A stretch of 64,000 nt of DNA from Pseudomonas vranovensis DSM 16006 (GTDB lineage: Bacteria; Pseudomonadota; Gammaproteobacteria; Pseudomonadales; Pseudomonadaceae): NCBI RefSeq assembly GCF_000425805.1, contig NZ_KE384454.1, positions 1-64,000 on the forward strand, in the 5' to 3' direction. Within the stretch, counting starts at the first letter, position 1; the number at the start of each line of letters is the position of its first letter. Positions 16,547-26,219 of the stretch are shown piece after piece. The notes under the pieces are model-generated. The model saw only the letters and a list, made by a program, of their open reading frames with translations. It was not told the DNA's origin and did no database searches. A program made the translations under genes and the position numbers.

Positions 16547-17293
16547 TCAATCCTTGACCAGTGCCCGCAATGCCGCTTTTGTCTCGGGGGCCTGGAGCCG
16601 CTCGATGAACAGCAGGCTTTCACGCCGAACGGCGGCTTCCAGCTCCGCCCGGTGGGTATCTTTGAGCAACCGCTTGCTGACCCGTAATGCGTCCTGCGGC
16701 AGGGCTTGCAAGCGCGCCGCCAGTTGCCGCGCCGCTGCCAGGCACTGTTCGCCATCGTCATGCAGTTCGTTGGCCAGCCCCCATTCGACTGCCTGTTGGC
16801 CGCTGAGCATTTCATTGCACAGCAGCAACCGCGCCGCCCTGGCATGGCCCAGCAGTCGTGGCAGCAGCAAGCTGGAGCCAAATTCCGGGCACACGCCCAA
16901 CGGCACGAACGGCATGCGCAATTTCGCCGAGCGGCTGACCAGTACCTGGTCGCAGTGCAACAGCAGGGTCGTGCCGATACCAATGGCCGCGCCCGACACT
17001 GCCGCAATCAAGGGTTTGTCCAGCGCCATCACCACGCGCATCAGGCGGAACACGGGGCTGTCCATGTCGCTGGGCGGGGAGTCGAGAAAGTCCTTGAGGT
17101 CGTTGCCAGCGCTGAAGCACTGGGTACCACCGGTGATGAGGATGACGTCGACCTGCGCGTCTTCCGCTGCAGCCAGCAGCAGGTCGCCCAGGAGGCTGTA
17201 CATGGTGTTGTTCAGGGCGTTGAGTTTGTCTGGTCGGTTCAAGGTCAGGGTCACCAGGCCCTTATTGAAATCACGTGTAATCAGGTCGTTCAT
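16547..17293 (-). CDS. Enoyl-CoA hydratase/isomerase family protein
   Basis: A 248-residue crotonase-superfamily protein. ITGGTQCFSAGNDLKDFL forms the oxyanion-hole segment and VCPEFGSSLLLPRLLG carries a Glu at the catalytic position, so hydratase activity is plausible, in contrast to the Asp-bearing paralogue at 3437. It is monocistronic on the minus strand and divergent from the class II aldolase gene. It may supply an (S)-specific hydration or isomerisation step complementing the MaoC route. The substrate is not identifiable. Confidence 0.88.
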   Translation of the reverse strand: MNDLITRDFNKGLVTLTLNRPDKLNALNNTMYSLLGDLLLAAAEDAQVDVILITGGTQCFSAGNDLKDFLDSPPSDMDSPVFRLMRVVMALDKPLIAAVSGAAIGIGTTLLLHCDQVLVSRSAKLRMPFVPLGVCPEFGSSLLLPRLLGHARAARLLLCNEMLSGQQAVEWGLANELHDDGEQCLAAARQLAARLQALPQDALRVSKRLLKDTHRAELEAAVRRESLLFIERLQAPETKAALRALVKD

Positions 17294-17449
17294 GGCAAGC
17301 CTTTGTTGTGGTTGTCGTGATGCTGCAGACCGCTGAGTGTAAAACAGGCGAAAGGCGCCCGACGTCGTCCATTCAGGCGATCAGCAGGTAGACAGCGCTC
17401 AAGGTGCCGCCCTATTGTCTGACCAGTCATTTGCCTGAGTACAACAACA

Positions 17450-18211
17450 ATGAACCCAACCAGCATCGAGCTGCACCTGCGCCAGGAACTCGCCGCCTGC
17501 TACCGCCTGATCGCACACTTTCGCATGACCGACCTGATTTTCACCCATATCTCGGTGCGCATTCCGGGCCCTGAACATCATTTCCTGATTAACCCGTACG
17601 GCCTGATGTTCGATGAAATCACCGCCTCCAACCTGGTCAAGATCGACCTGCAGGGGCGCGCAGTGGAGCCCTCGGCATACCCGGTGAATCCGGCGGGCTT
17701 CGTCATTCACAGTGCCATTCACGGCGCGCGCGAGGATGCCCAGTGCGTGCTGCATACCCACACCAAGGCTGGCTGCGCGGTGGCCGCCCTCAAGTGCGGG
17801 CTGTTGCCGGTCAACCAGATTTCCATGGAGTTTTACGGCCAGGTTGCCTATCACGACTATGAAGGGGTAGCCCTGGACATGGATGAGCAGCAGCGCCTGG
17901 TACGCGACCTGGGCGACAAGCCGGTGCTGATGTTGCGCAACCATGGCTTGTTGACCGTGGGCGAGAGCGTCAGCCAGGCGTTCCTGCGCATGTACTACCT
18001 GGAAAAGGCCTGCGAAATCCAGTTGGCGGCGCAGGCTGCCGGTGAAATCGTGCTGCCGCCCGACGCGGTGTGTGCCCATACCGAACGTCAATTCAATGAA
18101 CCTGCACGGCCCTTGAAAGAGGGTGAACTGAGTGATCCGGATGGCATGCAACTGGCCTGGGCTGCCTTGTTGCGACGGGTGGAGAAAGTGGCCCCGGATT
18201 ATCGCGATTAA
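17450..18211 (+). CDS. Class II aldolase/adducin family protein
   Basis: A 253-residue protein with the class II aldolase fold. Metal-binding histidines are seen in VLHTHTKAGCAV, with another in MLRNHGLLTVG. Family members are Zn-dependent aldolases, epimerases or decarboxylases acting on sugar phosphates or small hydroxy-acids; adducin-like Pseudomonas members are mostly uncharacterised. It starts at ATG 17450 without a strong Shine-Dalgarno. It is divergent from the hydratase at 16547 and ends before a strong terminator, so it appears to be a single-gene unit. A link with the beta-oxidation module is possible but unproven. Confidence 0.85.
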   Translation: MNPTSIELHLRQELAACYRLIAHFRMTDLIFTHISVRIPGPEHHFLINPYGLMFDEITASNLVKIDLQGRAVEPSAYPVNPAGFVIHSAIHGAREDAQCVLHTHTKAGCAVAALKCGLLPVNQISMEFYGQVAYHDYEGVALDMDEQQRLVRDLGDKPVLMLRNHGLLTVGESVSQAFLRMYYLEKACEIQLAAQAAGEIVLPPDAVCAHTERQFNEPARPLKEGELSDPDGMQLAWAALLRRVEKVAPDYRD

Positions 18212-18323
18212 TCGATTTTTTTGCCGAAAATTTGAACCGCCGCGAGAAGCTGTGCAACGGTAGTTGTAAGTCATTGAATGGCTTGATAAAGCCACTGAAG
18301 GAAAGTCATTAACACGTTGGAGC

Positions 18324-18369
18324 AGCCGTGGCGTGCCCGAAGTTAGGGCGCGCTCACGGCTTTTTTTTT
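18324..18369 (+). terminator. Strong intrinsic terminator upstream of pel
   Basis: The arms AGCCGTGGCGTGCCC and GGGCGCGCTCACGGCT form a long, slightly imperfect stem, followed by nine T residues (18361-18369). It isolates the pel region from the aldolase gene. Confidence 0.85.
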
Positions 18370-18816
18370 ACGGTGTGAATTGATTGGCGCCAGAACCCTG
18401 TCAACTCAAAGGTGATGGCAATTGGACTTCTCGGTAACGCCAACTACAGTTCCAAGTAATGGAGCTGTCCGTTTTTCTTACAGGTTTTTGAGGGGGAGCC
18501 TCGACGTTGCCCCGAAAATACGGGCATTTCGAGATGATTCGAAGATCGCCGCGACAGAAAAATGACGAATACCGCCAAGCAGTGCAAAAAGAACGGATTA
18601 TTGACACGGGCAAATTAATACTGTCATCATGCAAGCCGTACATTATGACTATTGGCTATTAGCCAAAATAAAAACAGGCCTAAGGACGATGCTGTAAGTG
18701 TTGGCAAATTCAACTTTCAGACCGTGTTGGCAAGGGCGCTCGATTCATTGAGTTAACGCCGCCTTAAACAACTTGTTGCTGGTGTCATTATCTGAGTTCT
18801 ATCGGGGGGTCGAGTC
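18370..18816 (+). promoter_or_regulatory. Long AT-rich pel operon leader/promoter region
   Basis: A 447-base gene-free stretch, visibly richer in A/T than its surroundings. It contains TTGACA (18601-18606), a perfect palindrome TTGGCT-ATT-AGCCAA (18652-18666), and the direct repeat GTGTTGGCAA at 18698-18707 and 18724-18733. The TTATTGAC at 18598-18605 resembles half of a FleQ box (GTCAATAA on the other strand), but no full site is seen. No clear -10 could be assigned. Confidence 0.55.
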
Positions 18817-19749
18817 ATGTCTGCTGAACGCATATTGGTAACCGGAGGCGCCGGCTTTATCGGTTCGCACCTGGTCGATAAGTTATTGAGCAGACACTAC
18901 CAAGTGCGTGTCCTGGATAACCTGTCCAGTGGCAAAAAAGCCAACTTGCCACTCGATAATCCTGGTCTGCAATTGCTGGTGGGCGACGTTGCCGACGCCG
19001 AGGCGGTCAACCAGGCACTGCAAGGCTGCAGCGCCGTGGTCCACCTGGCCGCCGTCGCCTCGGTACAAGCGTCGGTCGATGACCCGGCCGGCACCCACCG
19101 CAGCAATTTCATCGGCACCCTCAACGTTTGCCAGGGCATGGCTGCGGCTGGCATCCAGCGCGTGGTGTTCGCCTCCAGCGCTGCCGTGTATGGCAGCAAT
19201 GGCGAGGGCACGGCCATCAGTGAAGACACCCCCAAGGCACCGCTGACCCCTTACGCCGCCGACAAACTGGCCAGCGAGTTCTACCTCGACTTCTATCGTC
19301 GCCAGCATGGCCTGGAGCCTGTGGTGTTGCGTTTTTTCAACATTTTTGGCCCGCGTCAGGACCCGTCCTCGCCGTATTCGGGGGTTATCAGCATTTTTGC
19401 CGAGAGAGGGCGCAAGCGTCAGCCCGTCACCGTGTTCGGGGATGGCGAACAGACCCGCGACTTTGTCTACGTGGCCGACCTGGTCGAGATCCTGCTGCAG
19501 GCCCTGCAAACCCGCGATCCGGCGAGCGGGGCGGTGAATGTAGGGCTGGGGCGTACCACCAGTCTCAATCAGCTGATCACGGCGATCGACGCCGTCACTG
19601 ACAGCCCGTTGGTGGTCAGCTATCAGGCCGCGCGGCCGGGCGACATCCGCCACTCGCGGGCCGACAACCGCCGCTTGCAGCAGCGCTTTGAACTCAATGA
19701 ACCCACTGCGGTGGCTGATGGCCTGAGGTTTTTGCTCCAGAGCCTGTGA
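18817..19749 (+). CDS. pelX: PelX, UDP-N-acetylglucosamine C4-epimerase-like
   Basis: A 310-residue NAD-dependent extended-SDR epimerase. VTGGAGFIGSHL is the Rossmann motif, SSAAVYG carries the catalytic Ser region, and YAADK is the YxxxK pair. GalE/PelX enzymes interconvert UDP-GlcNAc and UDP-GalNAc, the precursor of the GalNAc-rich Pel polymer. PelX, described from P. protegens, heads the pel operon in species that have it. Here it precedes pelA directly, its stop overlapping the region where pelA could begin. GGGGGG lies about 6 bases upstream of ATG 18817. Confidence 0.92.
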   Translation: MSAERILVTGGAGFIGSHLVDKLLSRHYQVRVLDNLSSGKKANLPLDNPGLQLLVGDVADAEAVNQALQGCSAVVHLAAVASVQASVDDPAGTHRSNFIGTLNVCQGMAAAGIQRVVFASSAAVYGSNGEGTAISEDTPKAPLTPYAADKLASEFYLDFYRRQHGLEPVVLRFFNIFGPRQDPSSPYSGVISIFAERGRKRQPVTVFGDGEQTRDFVYVADLVEILLQALQTRDPASGAVNVGLGRTTSLNQLITAIDAVTDSPLVVSYQAARPGDIRHSRADNRRLQQRFELNEPTAVADGLRFLLQSL

Positions 19750-19799
19750 ACCCCTTGACGATTGATCGTCGTATCGTTCGAGTACTTCAAGAGTTGATT

Positions 19800-22598
19800 A
19801 TGGAAAATACAGGTGTTCGCTCAATGGCCTGGCGCTGGTGTTCAGCGCTGGCCTTGTGCATGGCAGGGTTTGCCGCACAGGCTCGGGACAACGGACCTGC
19901 AAGTGTCGCATTCTGGTACGCCGACAATCCGCCGCTGCCCGAACTTGCCCAGTTTGAATGGGCAGTGGTCGAGCCAGGCCATTTGACCTCCGCTGACGTC
20001 AACACCCTGCGCCGCCTGGGAAGCCAGCCCTTTGCCTACCTGTCGATCGGCGAGTTCGATGGCGACCGCGCGGCACTGCAACGCAACGCCCTGACCCAGG
20101 CCGCCAGCACCATGCGCAACCAGGCCTGGAACAGCCAAGTCATGGACCTGACCACCCAGGCCTGGCGCGAACACCTGTTCAAGCGTGCCGCCGAACTCAA
20201 GGCCCAGGGTTACGCCGGCCTCTTCCTCGATACCCTGGACAGCTTCCAGTTGTTGCCCAAGGCCGACCAGGAGGCCCAGCGCAAGGCGCTGGCGTCGTTG
20301 CTGCGCGAACTGCACAGCCGTCAACCGCAGCTCAAACTCTTCTTCAACCGTGGCTTTGAAGTGCTGGGCGAATTGGACGGTGTGGCAAGCGCCGTGGCCG
20401 TCGAGTCGATCCATGCCGGCTGGGACCCTGGCGCCAAGCGCTACCGTCCGGTGCCTGCCGATGACCAGCAGTGGCTCGAAGGCAAGCTCAAACCGTTGCG
20501 CGACAAGCACATTCCGTTGGTGGCCATCGACTACCTGCCGACCGAGCGCCGCGACGAAGCCCGCAAGCTGGCCAAGCAGCTGAGCCAGGAAGGCTTCACC
20601 CCGGTCATCAGTACACCGGACCTGGACGGCATGAGCCTGAGTACGGTTGAGGTGCAGCCGCGCCGTATCGCCATGCTCTACGACCCACGCGAAGGCGAGC
20701 TTACCGAAAACCCTGGCCATTTGTTCCTCGGTGGCCTGCTTGAGTACCTGGGCTACCGCGTCGATTACCTGCCCACTGACGAGGCATTGCCCCAGCACCG
20801 TTTCGATGGCTTGTACGCCGGGGTGGTGCTGTGGATGACCAATGGTGTGCCGGAGGACAGCGCGGCGTTTTATACCTGGCTGAACAAGCGTCTGGATGAA
20901 CAGGTGCCGCTGGCGATTTTCGCCGGCCTGCCGATCGAAGACGGCGCGTTGTTACAGCGCCTGGGCCTGAGCGAACGAGCCCCCGGTAAAACCGGCCCGC
21001 TGCAGGTGGTCAGCCAGGACGACAGCCTGGTCGGCAAGTTCGAGGCTCCCCTGGTGCCACGCAGCCGTGGTCTTACCCTGGTCTCGGCGATGCCGGACGG
21101 GCCGACGCCCGGCCTGGTGCTCAGCGATGGCCAGAACCGCACCTACACCCCGATTGTCACCGCCCAGTGGGGCGGCATGGCCCTGGCGCCTTATGTCATC
21201 GAATCCAACGCCGAGCGCAGCCGCTGGGTGCTCGATCCGTTCGCTTTTGTGCAAAAGGCCCTGCGCCTGCCGATGCAGCCGCGCCCGGACACCACCACCG
21301 AGAACGGCCGGCGCATCGCCACCGTGCATATCGACGGCGACGGTTTTCCGTCGCGTGCCGAGATCCCCGGCACGCCGTATTCCGGTCGTGTGGTGCTGGA
21401 TGACTTCATTCGCGCCAACCCTTACCTAACTTCGGTGTCCATCATCGAAGGTGAAACCTCGCCCAAAGGCATGTTTCCGTACCTGGCCAACGAACTGGAG
21501 CCGTTGGCGCGTGAGGTGCTGGCCGACCCCAAGGTCGAAGTCGCCACTCATACCTACAGCCACCCGTTCTTCCTGCAGCCCGAGAAGACCGTCAAACGCG
21601 ATGACTTCCACGCCGAATACGGTTTGCACCTGAAGATTCCCGGCTACGACAAGCTGGATTTTCGCCGTGAAATCGTCGGCTCGCGCGATTACATCAACAG
21701 CCGCCTGACCACACCGCAAAAGCCGGTGAAAATGGTGTTCTGGCCCGGTGATGCGCTGCCAAGCGGCGACACCATCAAGATTGCCTATGACGCGGGGCTT
21801 GCCAACGTCAACGGTGGCCAGACCATCATGACCAATGCCAACCCGTCGCTGACCGGCCTGTCGCCGTTGCTGCGCCCCACCAGCGGAGGTCTGCAGTACT
21901 ACGCGCCGATCATCAACGAGAACATGTACACCAACCTGTGGAAAGGACCGTACTACGGGTTCCGCGATGTCATCGACACCTTCCAGCTTACCGACAAGCC
22001 CCGGCGCCTGCGCGGCCTGCACCTGTACTACCACTTTTATTCCGGCACCAAGGAAGCCTCGATCAAGGTCATGGCCGACATCTACAAGCACATGAACGCG
22101 CAGCAGCCGATTTCATTGTGGATGACCGATTACCTGCCACGCCTGCACGGGCTGTATCAGTCCAGCCTTGCGCGTACCGCCGACGGCAGCTGGCAGGTAC
22201 GCGGCATGGACGGTTTGCGGACCTTGCGCCTGGATGCCCTGCAGGGCTGGCCGGACCTTGGCCGCTCCCAGGGTGTGGCCGGTGTACGCGACCTGCCGCA
22301 AGGGCGCTACGTTCACTTGAGCGATGACCATGCGCGCCTGGTGCTGCGTGCTGACCGCGACCCGCGTCCGGCACTGGAGGAGGCCAACCTGCCGTTGACC
22401 GGCTGGCGTTACCTCAACGACCAGCAGGTGAGTTTCGGTTTTACCGGACACACCGACCTGCAGTTTTCGGTGCGCTCGGCCGGCGCCTGCAGCGTACAGG
22501 TCAATGGCAAGCAATTTACCGGCAAGTCGGCCCAGGGTCTCTGGCACTTCCAACTTCCCTACAGGCAGGTGAGCGATGCAAAACTCTCCTGTAACTAA
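19800..22598 (+). CDS. pelA: PelA, Pel polysaccharide deacetylase/hydrolase
   Basis: A periplasmic bifunctional enzyme of about 932 residues with an N-terminal signal peptide. The glycoside hydrolase domain cleaves Pel and the deacetylase domain de-N-acetylates it. Residues known from P. aeruginosa PelA fall at a constant offset of 16: Glu202 (VESIHAGW), Asp512/Asp514 (HIDGDGF) and His584/His588 (HTYSHPF), so both active sites look intact. An in-frame GTG at 19746 overlaps the pelX stop, but ATG 19800, or 19824 (MAWRW), gives a cleaner signal peptide. The 3' end overlaps pelB by 23 bases. Confidence 0.95.
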   Translation: MENTGVRSMAWRWCSALALCMAGFAAQARDNGPASVAFWYADNPPLPELAQFEWAVVEPGHLTSADVNTLRRLGSQPFAYLSIGEFDGDRAALQRNALTQAASTMRNQAWNSQVMDLTTQAWREHLFKRAAELKAQGYAGLFLDTLDSFQLLPKADQEAQRKALASLLRELHSRQPQLKLFFNRGFEVLGELDGVASAVAVESIHAGWDPGAKRYRPVPADDQQWLEGKLKPLRDKHIPLVAIDYLPTERRDEARKLAKQLSQEGFTPVISTPDLDGMSLSTVEVQPRRIAMLYDPREGELTENPGHLFLGGLLEYLGYRVDYLPTDEALPQHRFDGLYAGVVLWMTNGVPEDSAAFYTWLNKRLDEQVPLAIFAGLPIEDGALLQRLGLSERAPGKTGPLQVVSQDDSLVGKFEAPLVPRSRGLTLVSAMPDGPTPGLVLSDGQNRTYTPIVTAQWGGMALAPYVIESNAERSRWVLDPFAFVQKALRLPMQPRPDTTTENGRRIATVHIDGDGFPSRAEIPGTPYSGRVVLDDFIRANPYLTSVSIIEGETSPKGMFPYLANELEPLAREVLADPKVEVATHTYSHPFFLQPEKTVKRDDFHAEYGLHLKIPGYDKLDFRREIVGSRDYINSRLTTPQKPVKMVFWPGDALPSGDTIKIAYDAGLANVNGGQTIMTNANPSLTGLSPLLRPTSGGLQYYAPIINENMYTNLWKGPYYGFRDVIDTFQLTDKPRRLRGLHLYYHFYSGTKEASIKVMADIYKHMNAQQPISLWMTDYLPRLHGLYQSSLARTADGSWQVRGMDGLRTLRLDALQGWPDLGRSQGVAGVRDLPQGRYVHLSDDHARLVLRADRDPRPALEEANLPLTGWRYLNDQQVSFGFTGHTDLQFSVRSAGACSVQVNGKQFTGKSAQGLWHFQLPYRQVSDAKLSCN

Positions 22599-25500
22599 GA
22601 GCCCCCGGCTGCTCAACGGCTGGGCGTTACTGGCAGTGGCAGTGGTGGTGGGGATTCTGCTGTGGGCCACCCTGCAGAATGAAGACGTGTTCCAGCCCAA
22701 TGGGCAGGAGCTGGATGAAGTCTCGGCCGGCTACGCCGAGGTGCTGCTCGGGGCCTATCCCGAAGACCAGAAACTGCGTACCCAGTTGCTCGACCTGCTG
22801 TTGCAACTGAACAACTTCGACCGGGCGCAGAAGCACCTGGACGAGTGGCCCACTCCGGATCCGGTGCTCAAGCCCTTCTATCAACTGGCGCTCGATGCTC
22901 AGGTGATGGCCAGTAAAGCCAGTGCTGACCCCTCTGTCGCGGCCACGGTTACCGATGCCGACCGCCAGGCCCTGGCCGAGCGCTTCCGTGCCTTCGACTA
23001 CCAGGCACTGCCCGACGCGCAACTGCAGACCCTGGGCAAACTTGCGCTGGGCAGCCAGGTGCCGGCGGTGGCCGCCGACAGTTTTGTCGAGCTGGCCAAG
23101 CGCCAACCCGAGCAAGCCACCGGTTGGCTTGAGCAGGCGGCCAAGTGGTACCTGGCCAGTGAGCAGCCGGGCAAGGCTGCCGCAATCTACGTGCAATTGC
23201 TTGAAAACAGTCAGGACCCGGCCCTGCGCCAGCAGTATCTGGTCGCCGCGTTCAAGGACTTGGTGGCCACCGACCGCGGTGAAGAAGCCATCGAATTGCT
23301 GGCCCGCGAGATCAACGCCCAACCTGATCTCCAGTACGAGTCGCAGTTGCTTGACCTTGCAGTGGATGTTGCCGTGGGCCATGCCCGTCCGGACCTTGCC
23401 GAACAGTTCTTCGTGCTTTGGCGCAAGCAGCAGCCCGACACCCCTGAGGTCCTGCGTACTGAACTGCAAAAGCGTCTGGCTTTTGGCGACCTGGCCGGCG
23501 CCCGTGCCGCCGGCGAGCAATTGCTTGTGCATGAACCCGAAGACATCGGCCTGCTCAAGCAACTGGCGCTGATTGCCGAATGGCAGGGCGACATCGCCGG
23601 CGCACTGCAACACTGGGTAGCGCTGTTCAAGCTGCACAATGAGCCGGGGCAGTACGAGCATGCCTGGCGCCTGGCCTTGCAAGGCTTCCAGTTCGACCAG
23701 GGCATTCCACTGCTGGCCGACATCATGAACAGCCGCGCCCTGACTGACACCGAACTCGATGCGCTGATTTATGCCGAAGAATCCCGAGGCACCCCCGAGC
23801 ATGCCGAGCACTGGCTGCGCAGCTACCTGCGCAAGTACCCCGGGCATCGGCTGGCGCACCTGCGCCTGCTGCAGAACCTTGAGAACACCGGCCAGTTCGA
23901 CGAGCGCCTGGTGGCCTGGAACAACTTCAGTGCGCACTTCAAGCTGACCACCGCGGAACGCCTGGATTGGGTCGGCAACCACCTCAAGCACTTCGACAAC
24001 GAATCGGCCTGGCAGGTGATCGATGCGGTCGACACCAGCACCATCAAGGAGGTCGAGTACTGGGAAACCCGCTCCGAGCTGGCCTGGACCCTGGAGCGTG
24101 ACGACGACCTGCGCCAGAGCCTGGAGCAGTTGCTGGCGCTCAAGGGGCACCTGAACAGCGGTGACGAGAGTGTGCTGATCAACCTCTACCGCCAGACCGA
24201 CCCGCACAGGGCCCTGCGCATGATGGTCGACAGTTGGCACCGCACCCACGAGACCGAGCAGTTCGTCTATGCCTTGCAACTGGCCCAGGACCTGCAGGAA
24301 TGGGCTCTGGTGGCCTCCTTGCTCGACGAGGCCAGGCAGGCCCCGCAGGTTGCCGATCGTGCCGAGGTATGGGCGGCGCGCGGTGCCCTGGCAGCGCACA
24401 ATAAGCAACCCGACGAGGCGATTCGCCTATATCAGGAAGGGTTGCAGCGTTACCCCCACGACAACCTGTTCCGCGAGCGGCTGCTTTGGCTGTACGTGGA
24501 CCTGGGCCGCACCAACGAGCTCAAGCCGCTGCTGCAACAATGGCGGCCGCTGGCACGGCGCGACAGCACTCTGTGGCTGCCGTTTGCCGCCGCCAACCAG
24601 CAGTTGGGCCGCAGCCGCGAAGCGCTGGCCTGGTACCGGCTGTACCTCAAGGGCAACGATGTCGACTGGTTGATCCAGGCGGCCTATGCCGATGCCTTGG
24701 AGTCTGCCGGCCAGGTGGACCGTGCCCAGCGCCTGCGCCTGCGTCTGACCCGGGAGATCACCCCCGAGACGGTGGCCGCCACACCGCAGGGCTACGCCAC
24801 CTGGCTGCGCCTGCTCTCCACCAGCTATTCCTCGCGCAAGGCCCAGGGCCAGGCGTTGCAGTGGCAGGACGGGTCCAAGCCGATGCTGCAGCTGTGGTTC
24901 GACCAGATGCTGGCGCGCCTGGACACCATCAACCAGTCGGCGCAGAAGGGCGAGTGGCTGGCCTGGGCGCAGCGGCGCGGCCTGCGTATCGAGCGCGCCG
25001 ACCAGATCCAGGAAATCCTCAGCGGGCGTGACCGCAAGGCACTGGAGCAGTTGATAGCCGGCAACGAACTGGACCCGGCGCAAAAAGTCGAGGCGCTGAG
25101 CAACCTGGGGCGCCCGTCCCAGGCACTGGCCCTGAGCCTTTCAGAACTGGGTGACGAGCAGACGCAAGCGATGCGCGATCAGTTGCGCCAGCAGGCCATT
25201 TCCCTGACCGAGGCCACGCCCCAGGGTATCCAGTTCGGCTGGCAGCAGCAGAACTACGGTGGCCCGGAGTTCAGTGGCCCGCGGGTAAGCATGGCGCGTT
25301 TTCTGGGCGACGACTGGTACACCCGGCTGGACCTGGAGCAGGGCGACTACAACGGCGACAGCCTCGACAGTTCTGCCCTGGGCACCGAGCGCAATGCCGA
25401 GCTGACCCTGCAACGGCAATTGAGCGACGGCGTCCTCAAGTTGATGGCCGACACCAGCCAGCGCGATGACGACGATCGCAACGGCCTTGGCATCAGCCGC

Positions 25501-26190
25501 AGCTGGCAGGTGACCCCGGGCGACGTGCTCGAAGTGGGCGGTGAATGGCAACGCAAGAACGAAGATACCGGCCTGATGCGTGCGCTGGGCCAGCAGAGCG
25601 GCGCCTGGGTCGCAGGCCTGCACCGCTATTCGGCGCGTGATCAGTTGTCGTGGAACCTGGCCCAGCGTTGGTTCGATACCCGTGACGGCGATGACCTGGG
25701 CAATGGCCAGGCGTTGCGCGTGGAGTATGTGCATACCCTGCAGTTCGCCGGTCCCAACTGGGAACTGCGCAGTGGCCTGGACTACCAGCACAACAGCCTG
25801 GACGACCGCAATCTTGCGCACCTGGCAAGCAGCCGCGGCGGCGCCATCGACATCGCTGACCTGGGCCTGGACGACCCTGATCAACTGCGCCCCAACGACT
25901 TGCTGCCCGACCGTTACGGCCAGCTGTACATCGGCAGCTCCTGGCGCCGCGGCTTCCCCGGTGCGCTGAACCGTACCCGCGGGCAGTACACCTGGTTGCT
26001 GGACGTCAACGCCGGCTGGCAGTGGCTCGACAACACCGTCAACTACGGCTTCAGCACCGGTATCGGCATGGAGGTCTTCGGCGACGACGAGTTGGCGTTG
26101 ACCATGGGTTATCAATCGGCACCCGAAGGTGGCGGCGGCGAGTCCGGCGGCACCGTGGGCGTCAGTTACAGCCTGCGGTTCGGGCGCTGA
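22576..26190 (+). CDS. pelB: PelB, outer-membrane Pel export porin with TPR domain
   Basis: A 1204-residue protein, close to the usual PelB length. An N-terminal membrane anchor (about 14-31) is followed by a long helical TPR scaffold (to about residue 880). The last 300 or so residues are beta-barrel-like, with alternating aromatic strands and an end at GVSYSLRFGR. PelB guides PelA and secretes Pel through the outer membrane with the PelC ring. It starts inside the pelA end, with AGGTGAG just upstream. Confidence 0.95.
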   Translation: MQNSPVTKSPRLLNGWALLAVAVVVGILLWATLQNEDVFQPNGQELDEVSAGYAEVLLGAYPEDQKLRTQLLDLLLQLNNFDRAQKHLDEWPTPDPVLKPFYQLALDAQVMASKASADPSVAATVTDADRQALAERFRAFDYQALPDAQLQTLGKLALGSQVPAVAADSFVELAKRQPEQATGWLEQAAKWYLASEQPGKAAAIYVQLLENSQDPALRQQYLVAAFKDLVATDRGEEAIELLAREINAQPDLQYESQLLDLAVDVAVGHARPDLAEQFFVLWRKQQPDTPEVLRTELQKRLAFGDLAGARAAGEQLLVHEPEDIGLLKQLALIAEWQGDIAGALQHWVALFKLHNEPGQYEHAWRLALQGFQFDQGIPLLADIMNSRALTDTELDALIYAEESRGTPEHAEHWLRSYLRKYPGHRLAHLRLLQNLENTGQFDERLVAWNNFSAHFKLTTAERLDWVGNHLKHFDNESAWQVIDAVDTSTIKEVEYWETRSELAWTLERDDDLRQSLEQLLALKGHLNSGDESVLINLYRQTDPHRALRMMVDSWHRTHETEQFVYALQLAQDLQEWALVASLLDEARQAPQVADRAEVWAARGALAAHNKQPDEAIRLYQEGLQRYPHDNLFRERLLWLYVDLGRTNELKPLLQQWRPLARRDSTLWLPFAAANQQLGRSREALAWYRLYLKGNDVDWLIQAAYADALESAGQVDRAQRLRLRLTREITPETVAATPQGYATWLRLLSTSYSSRKAQGQALQWQDGSKPMLQLWFDQMLARLDTINQSAQKGEWLAWAQRRGLRIERADQIQEILSGRDRKALEQLIAGNELDPAQKVEALSNLGRPSQALALSLSELGDEQTQAMRDQLRQQAISLTEATPQGIQFGWQQQNYGGPEFSGPRVSMARFLGDDWYTRLDLEQGDYNGDSLDSSALGTERNAELTLQRQLSDGVLKLMADTSQRDDDDRNGLGISRSWQVTPGDVLEVGGEWQRKNEDTGLMRALGQQSGAWVAGLHRYSARDQLSWNLAQRWFDTRDGDDLGNGQALRVEYVHTLQFAGPNWELRSGLDYQHNSLDDRNLAHLASSRGGAIDIADLGLDDPDQLRPNDLLPDRYGQLYIGSSWRRGFPGALNRTRGQYTWLLDVNAGWQWLDNTVNYGFSTGIGMEVFGDDELALTMGYQSAPEGGGGESGGTVGVSYSLRFGR

Positions 26191-26219
26191 ACATGAAAAT
26201 TTCAACAGGAGTACACAGT

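Noticed and set aside
13711..17007. Minus-strand open frame of 1098 codons over DUF1329 and thiolase 2
   Set aside because: It is antisense to two clear genes, has no domain or RBS, and spans a terminator and repeats; high-GC codon bias keeps the opposite frame open.
18598..18611. FleQ box in the pel promoter
   Set aside because: Only one half (TTATTGAC) resembles the consensus; the second half is not matched, so I do not call it a site.
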